Assembly: GCA_026393975.1 (NCBI GenBank)
Contig: JAPKZD010000018.1
Coordinates: forward strand, 62,001-126,000
Reading direction: 5' to 3'
DNA length: 64,000 nt
DNA from: Candidatus Aminicenantota bacterium
Lineage (GTDB): Bacteria > Acidobacteriota > Aminicenantia > Aminicenantales > Saccharicenantaceae
A model generated the notes under the pieces. The model did not search any database, was not told the DNA's origin, and saw only the letters and a list, made by a program, of their open reading frames with translations. The stretch's first letter is position 1; every line of letters begins with the position of its first letter. The position numbers and the translations under genes are program-made. This document shows positions 46,181-57,265 of this stretch, piece after piece.

Positions 46181-47551
46181 ATGCTCGAAGACACCATCAT
46201 CGCGATCTCGACGCCGCCGGGGTTCGGCGGGCTGGGGATCGTCCGGATAAGCGGCAAAAAGGCTCTCGCGGTGGCTGGGCATATTTTCCAGCCGAAGAAA
46301 AGATCGAAGAAATCGTTCCCGGCGCGGCGCCCGGTTTTTGGGACGATCCGCGATCCGGAACGGGAAACGGCGCTCGACGAGGCCTTCCTGACCTATTTCA
46401 AGGCCCCCCGATCCTACACGAGGGAGGATGTCGTCGAGCTGAGCTCGCACGGCAGTCCGGCTGTTTTAGAGGGCATTCTCAGGCTTGGCACCGGGGCGGG
46501 GGCGCGCCTGGCTCAGCCCGGGGAGTTCACCCTCCGCGCCTATCTGAACGGCCGCCTGGACATGCTCCAGGCCGAGGCCGTCAACGACCTGATCAGGTCC
46601 GTCTCGCTGACCCAGGCGCGGATTTCCTCCCGTCAGCTCGGGGGGAGCTTATCCCGGAGGATTTTTCGGTTGCGCGGCAAGCTCATCGCCCTGCTCTCCA
46701 GGGTCGAAGCCGGTCTGGAATTCCCGGAGGAGAAGCTTAGGACCGGAGCCCCGGCAGACCGCCGGACCATCGATTCCCTGGCCGCCGAGGTCGAGAGGCT
46801 CGTCGCGGGCTACGAAGCCGGCCGGGCTCTCCGGGATGGCCTCACCCTGGCGATCACGGGCAGGACGAACGTCGGAAAATCGACCCTGTTCAACGCTCTT
46901 CTCGAGGAAGACAGGGCCATCGTCACGCCCTACCCGGGGACGACCCGGGATTTCCTCAGGGAGAAGCTGGTCATCGACGACCTCGTTTTCCACCTCGTGG
47001 ACATGGCCGGACTGGGGAAACCCGCCCATCCGGTTGAAAAGACAGGGATTGCCAGGGGGCAGAAGATCGCCCGGGATGCGGACGGCCTGCTCGTCGTCCT
47101 CGACGCGTCCCGGAAGGAAAGCGGCGAGGATGAACGGCTGGTCCGGAAATACCGGGCAAAAAAAATGCTCCTCGTTTTCAACAAATCCGACCTCCCCGGG
47201 AAAATCGATAGGCGGATGGTCCGGGAGCTGGCCGGCGGATCCCCGTCAATCGATGTCTCGGCCCTGAAAGGCAGGAACATCGACAAGTTGAGGGAAGCTA
47301 TCCGCGGGCATTTCGCCCCGGGACCGGCAAAAGAGGAGGACGTCATCCTCCACGCCCGGCAAAAAGACCTCCTCCAGGCCATTCTCGAAGCCCTCGGGCG
47401 GGCGGCGGGCCTCCTGGCGAAAGGGCATTCTGTCGAGCTCTATGCCGAGGAGATCCGTAGTTGCTTGCCCCTCGTCGGCGAGCTGACGGGGCAAGTGCGC
47501 ATCGGCGAGGTCATCGACGACATCTTCGGGCGGTTCTGCGTGGGGAAATAG
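46181..47551 (+). CDS. mnmE: tRNA modification GTPase MnmE
   Basis: DTIIAISTPPGFGGLGIVRISG...GRTNVGKSTLFNALLEEDRAIVTPYPGTTRDFLREKL...C-terminal IFGRFCVGK. Confidence 0.96.
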   Translation: MLEDTIIAISTPPGFGGLGIVRISGKKALAVAGHIFQPKKRSKKSFPARRPVFGTIRDPERETALDEAFLTYFKAPRSYTREDVVELSSHGSPAVLEGILRLGTGAGARLAQPGEFTLRAYLNGRLDMLQAEAVNDLIRSVSLTQARISSRQLGGSLSRRIFRLRGKLIALLSRVEAGLEFPEEKLRTGAPADRRTIDSLAAEVERLVAGYEAGRALRDGLTLAITGRTNVGKSTLFNALLEEDRAIVTPYPGTTRDFLREKLVIDDLVFHLVDMAGLGKPAHPVEKTGIARGQKIARDADGLLVVLDASRKESGEDERLVRKYRAKKMLLVFNKSDLPGKIDRRMVRELAGGSPSIDVSALKGRNIDKLREAIRGHFAPGPAKEEDVILHARQKDLLQAILEALGRAAGLLAKGHSVELYAEEIRSCLPLVGELTGQVRIGEVIDDIFGRFCVGK

Positions 47552-47560
47552 GGACTCCGG

Positions 47561-49423
47561 ATGAAGGCGGCAGACGGGTTCGACGTCATCGTCGTTGGGG
47601 CAGGGCACGCCGGCTGCGAGGCCGCCGCGGCGGCGAGCGCCATGGGCCTCCGGACCTGCCTGGTGACCATCCATCTCGAGACCATAGCCCAGATGTCTTG
47701 CAACCCGGCTGTCGGCGGCTTGGCCAAGGGGCACCTCGTCCGGGAAATCGACGCGCTCGGCGGCCTGATGGGCCTCCTGGCGGACGAGACAGGCATCCAG
47801 TTTAGGCTCCTCAACCGGAGCCGGGGAGGGGCGGTCCAGGCCCCACGGGCCCAGTGCGACAAGGCGGCCTATCGGCTGGCCATGAAATACAAGCTCGAAC
47901 GGATGCCCAACCTGACGGTCTTCCAGGGCATCGTCGCCAAAGTCCTGGTCACGCGGGGCGCCGCTCGAGGGGTGGAAACCCTGGACGGGACGCGCATCGA
48001 GGGAAAAGCGGTCATCCTGACGCCGGGGACCTTCCTCAACGGGACGATCCATATCGGGCTCCGCAATTATCCGGCCGGACGGGCGAACGAGCCGCCGTCG
48101 GTGGACCTTGCGGAGCAGTTGAAAAAGCTGGGCATGAGGGTTTTTCGCCTGAAGACGGGCACGCCCATGCGCCTGGACAGGGACACCATCGACTGGAGCT
48201 CTTTCACGCCGCAACCGGGAGACGCGGAGCCGGTGCCTTTTTCCTACAGGACGAGCGGGCATCTCCAAAACAAAGTCATCTGCTATCTGGGCTACACTAA
48301 CGCGGCCACCCATGCGGTCGTGCGCCGCAACCTCGATAAATCCCCCCTATATGGCGGAAAGATCAAGGGTATCGGACCGCGTTACTGCCCCTCGATAGAG
48401 GACAAGGTGGTCAAATTCCCCCAACGCACCCGCCACCAGTTCTTTCTCGAACCGGAAGGGCTCGAAACGACGGAAATCTACATCAACGGCATGTCCTCGA
48501 GTTTGCCTTACGATGTCCAGCGGGAGATCTTAGGCACGATCCCCGGCCTGGATAAGGCGAAAATCATGAGGCCGGCCTACGGTATCGAATACGACGCCGT
48601 CTCCCCCACCGAACTCCTGGCCACTCTCGAAACGAAAAAGATCAGGCGCCTCTACCTGGCCGGGCAGATCAACGGGACATCGGGATATGAAGAGGCGGCC
48701 GCCCAAGGCCTCATGGCCGGGATCAACGCGGCCCTATCCATCCGAAAAAAGGCGCCGTTCGTCCTGAGGCGGGACGAGGCCTATATCGGCGTGCTTATCG
48801 ACGACTTGGTCACGACCGGCGTCGAAGAACCCTATCGCCTGTTCACGTCCCGGGCCGAATATCGGCTCCTGTTGAGAATCGATAACGCCGACCGCAGGCT
48901 GATGGAATATGGCTGGGAGCTGGGTCTCGTTCCGAAAAACACCTGGAAGGAATACCAGGAAAAACGGGATCGTGTGGAGAGCGCGTTTTCGTTTTTAAGG
49001 AAGAACAGGCTGAAATCGGCGGCCGGGGATAGCGTGACCCTCTTCGAGCATCTGAAAAAACCTGAAATCGGCCTGAGAAGTGTGCTAGAATATGGGAAAT
49101 TCCCAGGAGCGTTGAGCGACGAGGAGTGCAGGCACATCGAGTCCGAGACAAAATATGAAGGCTACATCAAGAAGCAGGAGAGGGAGATCGCCAAGTCCGT
49201 GCGGTCGGATTCGATGAAAATACCCGTGAACGTTGATTTCAGTAAGGTTTCGGGATTAACCAGGGAGGCCATCGAGAAATTCGAAGAAAAGAGACCTGCG
49301 ACCTTGGGTGAGGCCAGGAAGATACCCGGCATGACTCCGGCTGCAGTCCAGAATCTCAGCCTCTATCTCGAGATCCAGGCGAAAAGAGAGGTCTCGAGGG
49401 CCCGTGTTTCACGTGGAACTTGA
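47561..49423 (+). CDS. mnmG: tRNA uridine-5-carboxymethylaminomethyl modification enzyme MnmG
   Basis: FDVIVVGAGHAGCEAAAAASAMGLRTCLVTIHLETIAQMSCNPAVGGLAKGHLVREIDALGG. Confidence 0.96.
   Translation: MKAADGFDVIVVGAGHAGCEAAAAASAMGLRTCLVTIHLETIAQMSCNPAVGGLAKGHLVREIDALGGLMGLLADETGIQFRLLNRSRGGAVQAPRAQCDKAAYRLAMKYKLERMPNLTVFQGIVAKVLVTRGAARGVETLDGTRIEGKAVILTPGTFLNGTIHIGLRNYPAGRANEPPSVDLAEQLKKLGMRVFRLKTGTPMRLDRDTIDWSSFTPQPGDAEPVPFSYRTSGHLQNKVICYLGYTNAATHAVVRRNLDKSPLYGGKIKGIGPRYCPSIEDKVVKFPQRTRHQFFLEPEGLETTEIYINGMSSSLPYDVQREILGTIPGLDKAKIMRPAYGIEYDAVSPTELLATLETKKIRRLYLAGQINGTSGYEEAAAQGLMAGINAALSIRKKAPFVLRRDEAYIGVLIDDLVTTGVEEPYRLFTSRAEYRLLLRIDNADRRLMEYGWELGLVPKNTWKEYQEKRDRVESAFSFLRKNRLKSAAGDSVTLFEHLKKPEIGLRSVLEYGKFPGALSDEECRHIESETKYEGYIKKQEREIAKSVRSDSMKIPVNVDFSKVSGLTREAIEKFEEKRPATLGEARKIPGMTPAAVQNLSLYLEIQAKREVSRARVSRGT
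49405..49420. promoter_or_regulatory. parS-like centromere site
   Basis: TGTTTCACGTGGAACT; 14/16 match to TGTTTCACGTGAAACA, located in the last codons of mnmG, just upstream of parA. Confidence 0.88.
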
Positions 49424-49430
49424 CCGTACG

Positions 49431-50186
49431 ATGAATAAGATCATTGCCGTAGCAAACCAGAAGGGCGGGGTCGGCAAGACCACGACTGCCATCAATCTTT
49501 CGTCCTGCCTTGCTCTCAAGAACAGAAGGACGCTCCTCATCGACCTCGACCCCCAGGGCATGTCGACGCTGGGATTGGCCAAACCGAAAGGATCCGGGCA
49601 GGGAATATATCAGGCGATGATGAAAGACCGGGACCTCATGGATTGCATCCTGGGGACGGATCTCGAGAATTTCTATCTCTGTCCGTGCTCTCCCGAGCTC
49701 TCGGGCATCGAAGCCGAGCTGTACGCGGTCGAGCGAAGAGAAAGACGGCTTCTCGACGCAGTCGAAAAAGCGAGACGGTTCTTCAACTTCATCATCATCG
49801 ATTGCCCTCCTTCCCTGGGATTCCTGACGATCAACGCGCTGACAGCGGCGGACTCGCTGCTCATTCCCGTCCAAACGGAATTCTTCTGCATGGAAGGGAT
49901 CCCGGACCTCTTCCATGCGCTGGAGACGGTGCGGACCTACTTCAACCCCAAGTTAGCCATCGAGGGGATCCTTCTAACCATGTTCGACGAGCGGACCAAC
50001 CTTTCCAAGCAGGTTGCGGAAGAGATTCGCAAGTCGTTGAAACATATCATGTTCGAAGCCGTCATTCCCCGCAGTGTCCGCCTGGCCGAAGCGCCGAGCT
50101 TCGGCAAACCTATCGTCCTCTACGATATAAAATCCAAAGGGGCCGAGGCTTATCTCAACCTCGCCGAGGAGATCATTCGCAAATGA
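49431..50186 (+). CDS. parA: Chromosome partitioning ATPase ParA/Soj
   Basis: MNKIIAVANQKGGVGKTTTAINLSSCLAL...LLIDLDPQG. Confidence 0.96.
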   Translation: MNKIIAVANQKGGVGKTTTAINLSSCLALKNRRTLLIDLDPQGMSTLGLAKPKGSGQGIYQAMMKDRDLMDCILGTDLENFYLCPCSPELSGIEAELYAVERRERRLLDAVEKARRFFNFIIIDCPPSLGFLTINALTAADSLLIPVQTEFFCMEGIPDLFHALETVRTYFNPKLAIEGILLTMFDERTNLSKQVAEEIRKSLKHIMFEAVIPRSVRLAEAPSFGKPIVLYDIKSKGAEAYLNLAEEIIRK

Positions 50187-51031
50187 ACAAGAAAGCCTTG
50201 GGTAAAGGATTGGGAGCGTTCATCCCGGACGAGTTCAGCATCCTGAAAGACGAGAGGTTCGCCGAGCTGGACCTCGAGGACGTCAAGCCGAACCCCTTTC
50301 AACCGCGGACGAGGTTCGACGACCAAACGATTGACGAGTTGGCCCAATCGATCAGGGAGACGGGTATCGTGCAGCCGGTGATCGTGGTCCCGGAAGACGA
50401 TCATTACATGATCATCGTTGGGGAACGGCGGTGGAGAGCCGCCCAGCGGGCGGGTTTGCGTAAAATCCCCGTCCTCATCCGGAACATTCCCAAGGACAAA
50501 CAGCTCGAGGTCTCGCTCATCGAAAATATCCACCGCGAGGAGTTGAATGCCCTGGAGATCGCCCGGGCCTACCAGAGGCTCATCGACGACCATGGCTATG
50601 CCCAGCACGAGCTCGCCGACAAGGTCGGGAAGGACAGGTCCTCGGTCACAAACTATCTCCGTCTGCTCAAGCTCCCCCAGGAGATCCAGGACCGTCTCGC
50701 CGACGGGACGATCTCCATGGGGCATGCCCGGGCCATGCTGGCTCTCGAGGATGCGGCCACCCAGCTTTACGCCTGCCGCCAGGTCATCGACAGGAACTTA
50801 TCGGTCCGCAACACCGAAGCCCTGGTCAACCGTCTGAAAAAAAAGGCGCCGCGCGCCCAGAGGAGCCTGGCCGATCCCGACCTCTATGCCCTTCAGGAAG
50901 AAATGCTCAAGATCCTGGGGACGAAGGTCCTCGTCGCCGGAGGCCGGAACAAGGGCGTGGTGAAAATCTATTATTTCTCTCTAGACGACCTGAATCGGAT
51001 CTACGACAGGATCAAAGGAGCAAGTTCATGA
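50183..51031 (+). CDS. parB: Chromosome partitioning protein ParB/Spo0J
   Basis: KALGKGLGAFIPDE...NPFQPRTRFDDQTIDELAQSIRETGIVQPVIV...GERRWRAAQRAGL...LIENIHREELNALEIA. Confidence 0.96.
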   Translation: MNKKALGKGLGAFIPDEFSILKDERFAELDLEDVKPNPFQPRTRFDDQTIDELAQSIRETGIVQPVIVVPEDDHYMIIVGERRWRAAQRAGLRKIPVLIRNIPKDKQLEVSLIENIHREELNALEIARAYQRLIDDHGYAQHELADKVGKDRSSVTNYLRLLKLPQEIQDRLADGTISMGHARAMLALEDAATQLYACRQVIDRNLSVRNTEALVNRLKKKAPRAQRSLADPDLYALQEEMLKILGTKVLVAGGRNKGVVKIYYFSLDDLNRIYDRIKGASS

Positions 51032-51420
51032 AAGACAAGCCGCGCGAACTGAACGAAAACAAGCTGGCGGGTTTGATCGACATGGATTCGGAGTTCAATG
51101 GCGACCTCACGTTCAAGGGGTCATTCCGGATCGAAGGCCATTTCAAGGGCACGATCAAATCGGACTCCCTTCTCGTCATCGGAGAGCGGGGCAAGGTCGA
51201 AGCCGACGTCAATGTGGGACAGCTCATCATCAACGGCGAGATCCGAGGCACCCTCCAGGCGACCGAGAAGGTCGAGATCCACAACAAGGGCCGCGTGTTC
51301 GGGACTATCCTGTCGCCCACCCTGCTCGTCGAGGAGGGAGCGTATCTCGAAGCGACCTGCCAGACGAAGGGCGCTGCCAAGACGGTCCCCGCCGCGGCCA
51401 AAGAGCCGGCCGGCGCCTGA
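51028..51420 (+). CDS. Bactofilin (polymer-forming cytoskeletal protein)
   Basis: IDMDSEFNGDLTFKGSFRIEGHFKGTIKSDSLLVIGERGKVEADVNVGQLIINGEIRGTLQATEKVEIHNKGRVFG beta-helical repeats; ATGA overlap with parB stop. Confidence 0.93.
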   Translation: MKDKPRELNENKLAGLIDMDSEFNGDLTFKGSFRIEGHFKGTIKSDSLLVIGERGKVEADVNVGQLIINGEIRGTLQATEKVEIHNKGRVFGTILSPTLLVEEGAYLEATCQTKGAAKTVPAAAKEPAGA

Positions 51421-51464
51421 CCGCGAACGGGCGCGGCGGAATCGCCCGCGCCGTGTTTCTCCGC

Positions 51465-51493
51465 TTGAGTGCGGAGCGTCCGAAGGATATAAT
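51465..51493 (+). promoter_or_regulatory. Sigma70-like promoter for pyrG
   Basis: TTGAGT, 17 nt, TATAAT (51488-51493). Confidence 0.55.
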
Positions 51494-51523
51494 CGGGGGG
51501 TCAATTTCTAGGAAGGCGTGATC

Positions 51524-53158
<1,635 letters not shown>

Positions 53159-53223
53159 ATCTTATAAGTAATAGATAATAAATAATATATAGAGATCTAT
53201 TGGTCCCCGTCAAGGAGGGCGAT

Positions 53224-54591
53224 ATGGACATCAACCCGAAGATCTTCAGGGAATACGACATCCGCGGCATCGTCGGCCAGGACCTGGACGAGACGGTCGT
53301 CGAAATCTTAGGCCGGGCGATGGGCACATTTTTCCTCGGGCGCGGCCAGAAGGACGTTGCCGTCGGGCGGGATTGCCGGCTGAGCTCGCCGGGCTTCGGC
53401 GCCGCTCTCATCCGGGGCCTTCTGGCCACGGGCTGCGACGTCGCCGACCTGGGCGTGGTTCCGACTCCGCTCCTCTACTTCTCCGTGTTCTTCAAGAAGA
53501 AAGAGGCCGGCGTCATGATCACCGGCTCGCACAACCCGCCCGAGCACAACGGCTTCAAGATGATGTCCGGCGAGGACACGCTTTACGGCAAGACGATCCA
53601 AGCCCTCTACGAGATCGTCCGCAAGGGCGTCTTCCCCCGCGGCGAAGGCCGCGTCACCTCCCTCGACGTCGTGTCCGAATACCAGGACTACGTCGCGCGG
53701 AACGTCCGCTTCTCCCGGCCCGTCAAGGTCGTCATCGACGCCGGGAACGGCACAGGTGGCGTGGTGGCCGTCCCCCTCTTTCGGAGGATGGGCGCAGAGG
53801 TCGTGGACATGTTCTGCGAGCCGGACGGCCACTTTCCCAACCACCACCCCGACCCGACGCTTCCGGAGGCCATGGAAAAGCTCATCGCCAAGGTCCGCGA
53901 GAGCGGCGCCGAGCTCGGCATCGGCTACGACGGCGACGCCGACAGGATCGGCGTCGTCGACGACGAAGGGCGGATCCTCTGGGGCGACCAGCTCCTCATC
54001 CTTTTCGCCCGCGACATCCTCCCGTCCCGGCCGGGGGCGGCCGTCATCTCCGAAGTCAAGGCCTCGAAGGTTCTCTACGAGGAAATCGAGAGGCTCGGCG
54101 GCCGGCCGATCATGTGGCGGACGGGCCACTCGCTGATCAAACAAAAGATCAAAGAAGAAAAGGCGCCCCTCGCCGGCGAGATGAGCGGCCACATCTTTTT
54201 CGGCGACCGCTGGTTCGGCTTCGACGATGCGATCTACGCCTCGGCCCGACTCCTCGAGATCCTGTCGCGGGCGAAGACGAAGCTATCGGCGATGATGTCC
54301 GATCTGCCCAAGACGTATTCGACGCCGGAGATCCGCATCTACGCTTCCGACGAGGTCAAGTTCAAGATCGTCGAGGAGGTCCGCCGCGAGCTCGCCGCGC
54401 GCTATCCGGTCATCGACATCGACGGCGTCCGGGCCATCTTCCCCAAGGGCTGGGGTCTCGTCCGGGCCTCCAATACCCAGGCCGTGATCGTGCTCCGCTT
54501 CGAGGCGGACACGGAGGCGGACCTGGCCGCCATCCAGAAGGAGATTCGCGGCGTCCTCCAGAAGGTCATCAACACGCTCGGGGCATCATGA
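53224..54591 (+). CDS. Phosphomannomutase/phosphoglucomutase
   Basis: INPKIFREYDIRGIVGQDLDE...MITGSHNPPEHNGFKMM...GYDGDADRIGVVDDEG. Confidence 0.94.
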   Translation: MDINPKIFREYDIRGIVGQDLDETVVEILGRAMGTFFLGRGQKDVAVGRDCRLSSPGFGAALIRGLLATGCDVADLGVVPTPLLYFSVFFKKKEAGVMITGSHNPPEHNGFKMMSGEDTLYGKTIQALYEIVRKGVFPRGEGRVTSLDVVSEYQDYVARNVRFSRPVKVVIDAGNGTGGVVAVPLFRRMGAEVVDMFCEPDGHFPNHHPDPTLPEAMEKLIAKVRESGAELGIGYDGDADRIGVVDDEGRILWGDQLLILFARDILPSRPGAAVISEVKASKVLYEEIERLGGRPIMWRTGHSLIKQKIKEEKAPLAGEMSGHIFFGDRWFGFDDAIYASARLLEILSRAKTKLSAMMSDLPKTYSTPEIRIYASDEVKFKIVEEVRRELAARYPVIDIDGVRAIFPKGWGLVRASNTQAVIVLRFEADTEADLAAIQKEIRGVLQKVINTLGAS

Positions 54592-55709
54592 GGGAACGAA
54601 TCGGCCGGGGCGGGGCGAAAAAAACCGGCCGGGACGTCCGTGCCGTCATCCTGGCGGGTGGCCGGGGCACCCGGTTCTGGCCTCTCGGCCGGGCCGCCAA
54701 GCCGAAGCAATTCCTCCGCATCACCGGCCGGGAGCCCATGCTCCTCGAAACGGTCCGCCGTGTCCGGCCGCTCGTCCCCGCGCGCCGGGTCACCCTGGTC
54801 GCCGATGCCGCTTCGACGCGACTGGCCCGAAAGCTCCTGCCGCGCCTGCCCAAGGAGAGCTTCCTCGTCGAGCCCCTGGCCCGGAACACGGCCCCGGCGC
54901 TCATGCTGGCGACGGCGCGCGTCTGGCTGGACAATCCCGAAGCTGTCGTGGCGGTCCTGCCCGCCGACCACCTCATCCGCGACGAAGCTCGGTTCCTCTG
55001 GACGCTCCGGGCCGGCGTCGAAGCCGCCGCCCGTGAGCGCGCCTTGGTGACCTTCGGTATCCCGCCGGCCTATCCCGCCACCGGGTACGGCTACATCCGT
55101 CACGACAGGGAGAGCGGCCGGAAGATCGCCGGCGCCGTCTTCTATCCTGTCCAAGGGTTCAAGGAAAAACCGAACCTGGCCCAGGCCGACGAGTACCTAG
55201 CCTCCGGGGACTACGCCTGGAATTCGGGGATGTTCCTCTGGAGGGCGGACGTTTTCGTCGAGAAGCTCGAGATCTTCACCCCCGAGCTCATGCCCGCCTG
55301 GACCGGGATGGTCGAGGCGCTGAGGTCGGGGAATCGGAAAAAACTCCGGGCCGCTTTCGCCCTGGCCCCGGCGCTCTCGATCGATTACGCCCTGATGGAA
55401 AAAGTCGACGGGGTCCTCGTCACCGACGGGGATTTCGGCTGGTCGGACGTCGGCGCCTGGTCGACGCTCTTCGAGATCTGGCCGCGCGACGGCAACGGCA
55501 ACGCCTGCCGCGGCGAAGTGTTGGCCCTGAACGCCAAGGATTGCCTTGTCTGGAACCCGGGCCGGCTGACCGCCCTGGTCGGCGTCCGGGACATCGTCGT
55601 CGTCGAGGCCGGGGATGCGCTGCTCATCTGCGACGCGGCCCTCGACCAGAAGGTCAAGGATATCGTCGACGCGCTGAAGAAAACGAAAAAGCACAAAAAA
55701 TATATTTGA
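54588..55709 (+). CDS. Mannose-1-phosphate guanylyltransferase
   Basis: RAVILAGGRGTRFWPLGRAAKPKQFLRITGREPMLLETVRRVRPL; start overlaps upstream stop. Confidence 0.92.
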   Translation: MRERIGRGGAKKTGRDVRAVILAGGRGTRFWPLGRAAKPKQFLRITGREPMLLETVRRVRPLVPARRVTLVADAASTRLARKLLPRLPKESFLVEPLARNTAPALMLATARVWLDNPEAVVAVLPADHLIRDEARFLWTLRAGVEAAARERALVTFGIPPAYPATGYGYIRHDRESGRKIAGAVFYPVQGFKEKPNLAQADEYLASGDYAWNSGMFLWRADVFVEKLEIFTPELMPAWTGMVEALRSGNRKKLRAAFALAPALSIDYALMEKVDGVLVTDGDFGWSDVGAWSTLFEIWPRDGNGNACRGEVLALNAKDCLVWNPGRLTALVGVRDIVVVEAGDALLICDAALDQKVKDIVDALKKTKKHKKYI

Positions 55710-55737
55710 AAGCCAAATCTCCAAGGAGGTGTCGAAA

Positions 55738-57255
55738 GTGAGAAAGCGGATTCTGGTACTCGTCGCGGCGGCGTTCGTCCTTGCGGCGTTCGCTCAAGCC
55801 GCCGGGGTCACGCTGAACGTTAAGGAGCACGTCCTCCAGAACGGCATGAAGATCCTGATGATCCCCAAGCCGGGCGTCCCGCGCGTCGTCTGCCACATAT
55901 ATTTCCAGGTCGGCTCGATCAACGAGCGCCCGGGCATCACCGGCAGCGCCCACGTCCACGAGCATCTGATGTTCAAGGGCACCGAGGTCATGGGCGTCAC
56001 CGACTACGCCAAGGACTCCGAGATCGATCGGAAGGTCGACGCGCTCATGGATAGGATCTACCGGGAGAAATACTGGAAGACCGACGGCGACGCCGCCAAG
56101 ATCGCCGGCTGGCAGAAGGAGGTCGGCGAACTGGCCGCGGCGGAAAAAGCCTTTATCATCAAGGACGACCTTTGGACCCAGTACATGAAGAACGGCGGCA
56201 CCGGGCTCAACGCCTCGACCAGCCAGGAGACGACCGGTTATTACGTCACACTGCCCTCGAACAAGGTCGAGTTGCAGATGTTCCTCGAGTCCGACCGGCT
56301 GATGAACGCCCGCTTCCGCGAGTTCTACTCCGAGAAGGACGTCATCATGGAGGAGCGGCGGCTCAGCGAGAACCAGCCGGGCTACTTCTTCGGCGAACAG
56401 GTCAACGCCGCCTTCTACACGGCCTCGCCCTATCACTGGGACGTCATCGGCTGGATGGACGACCTGAAGAAGATGACGAAACAGGACCTCATCGACTTCC
56501 ACAACCGCTACTACGTCCCCAACAACGCGGTGGCCATCTACGTCGGGGACTTCGACCCGGCCGCCATCATCGCCATGGCCGAAAAATACTTCGGCCGTAT
56601 CCCCAAGGGGCCGGACCTCGAGCCCATCCGCACGGGCGAACCGCCGCAGTATAGCGAGAAGAGGCTCTATGGGGAAGGCCCGGCGCCGACGAGCCTGCAG
56701 ATGATGTTCCACACGCCTCCCGACGGGCATCCCGACACGCCGGCCCTGTCCATCCTGGCCAGCACGCTGGGTTCGGGCGGCGGCGGCAGGGGCGGCGGCA
56801 GGGGCGGCGGCGGCGGGACCGGACGGCTCTACAAGCTTCTTGTCCGCGATAAGCAGATGGCCGTCAGCGCCTCGGCGTCGAGCCGGCCCCAGTGGTATGC
56901 CGGGGCCTTCCAGTTCGGCGCGACGCCGCGCGTCGACAAGGGCATCCAGCCGGAGGACCTGGAGAAAGAGATCTGGGCCGAAGTCGAGAAGGTCAAGAAA
57001 GAGGGTCTGACGGAGGAGGAGCTCCAGAAAGCCAAGAACAAGGGTGAGGCGGCCTTCATCCGCGGCCTGGCGAGCACCTCCGGGCTGGCCAGCCGGGTCG
57101 GCCGGGCCGACCTCAAGCGCGGCTGGAAGTCCATTCTCACCGACCTTGACGACCTCAAGAAGGTGACCAACGACGACATCAAGCGGGTCGCCGCCGCGTA
57201 CTTTGTCAAGGACAACAGCCTCACGGCCATCTACCGCCGGAAATCGGGGCGGTAA
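55738..57255 (+). CDS. Secreted M16-family zinc peptidase (catalytic, HxxEH)
   Basis: GTG start, signal peptide; GITGSAHVHEHLMFKGTEVMG; Gly-rich run GSGGGGRGGGRGGGGGTGRLYKLL. Confidence 0.9.
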   Translation: MRKRILVLVAAAFVLAAFAQAAGVTLNVKEHVLQNGMKILMIPKPGVPRVVCHIYFQVGSINERPGITGSAHVHEHLMFKGTEVMGVTDYAKDSEIDRKVDALMDRIYREKYWKTDGDAAKIAGWQKEVGELAAAEKAFIIKDDLWTQYMKNGGTGLNASTSQETTGYYVTLPSNKVELQMFLESDRLMNARFREFYSEKDVIMEERRLSENQPGYFFGEQVNAAFYTASPYHWDVIGWMDDLKKMTKQDLIDFHNRYYVPNNAVAIYVGDFDPAAIIAMAEKYFGRIPKGPDLEPIRTGEPPQYSEKRLYGEGPAPTSLQMMFHTPPDGHPDTPALSILASTLGSGGGGRGGGRGGGGGTGRLYKLLVRDKQMAVSASASSRPQWYAGAFQFGATPRVDKGIQPEDLEKEIWAEVEKVKKEGLTEEELQKAKNKGEAAFIRGLASTSGLASRVGRADLKRGWKSILTDLDDLKKVTNDDIKRVAAAYFVKDNSLTAIYRRKSGR

Positions 57256-57265
57256 GGAGGACGAT

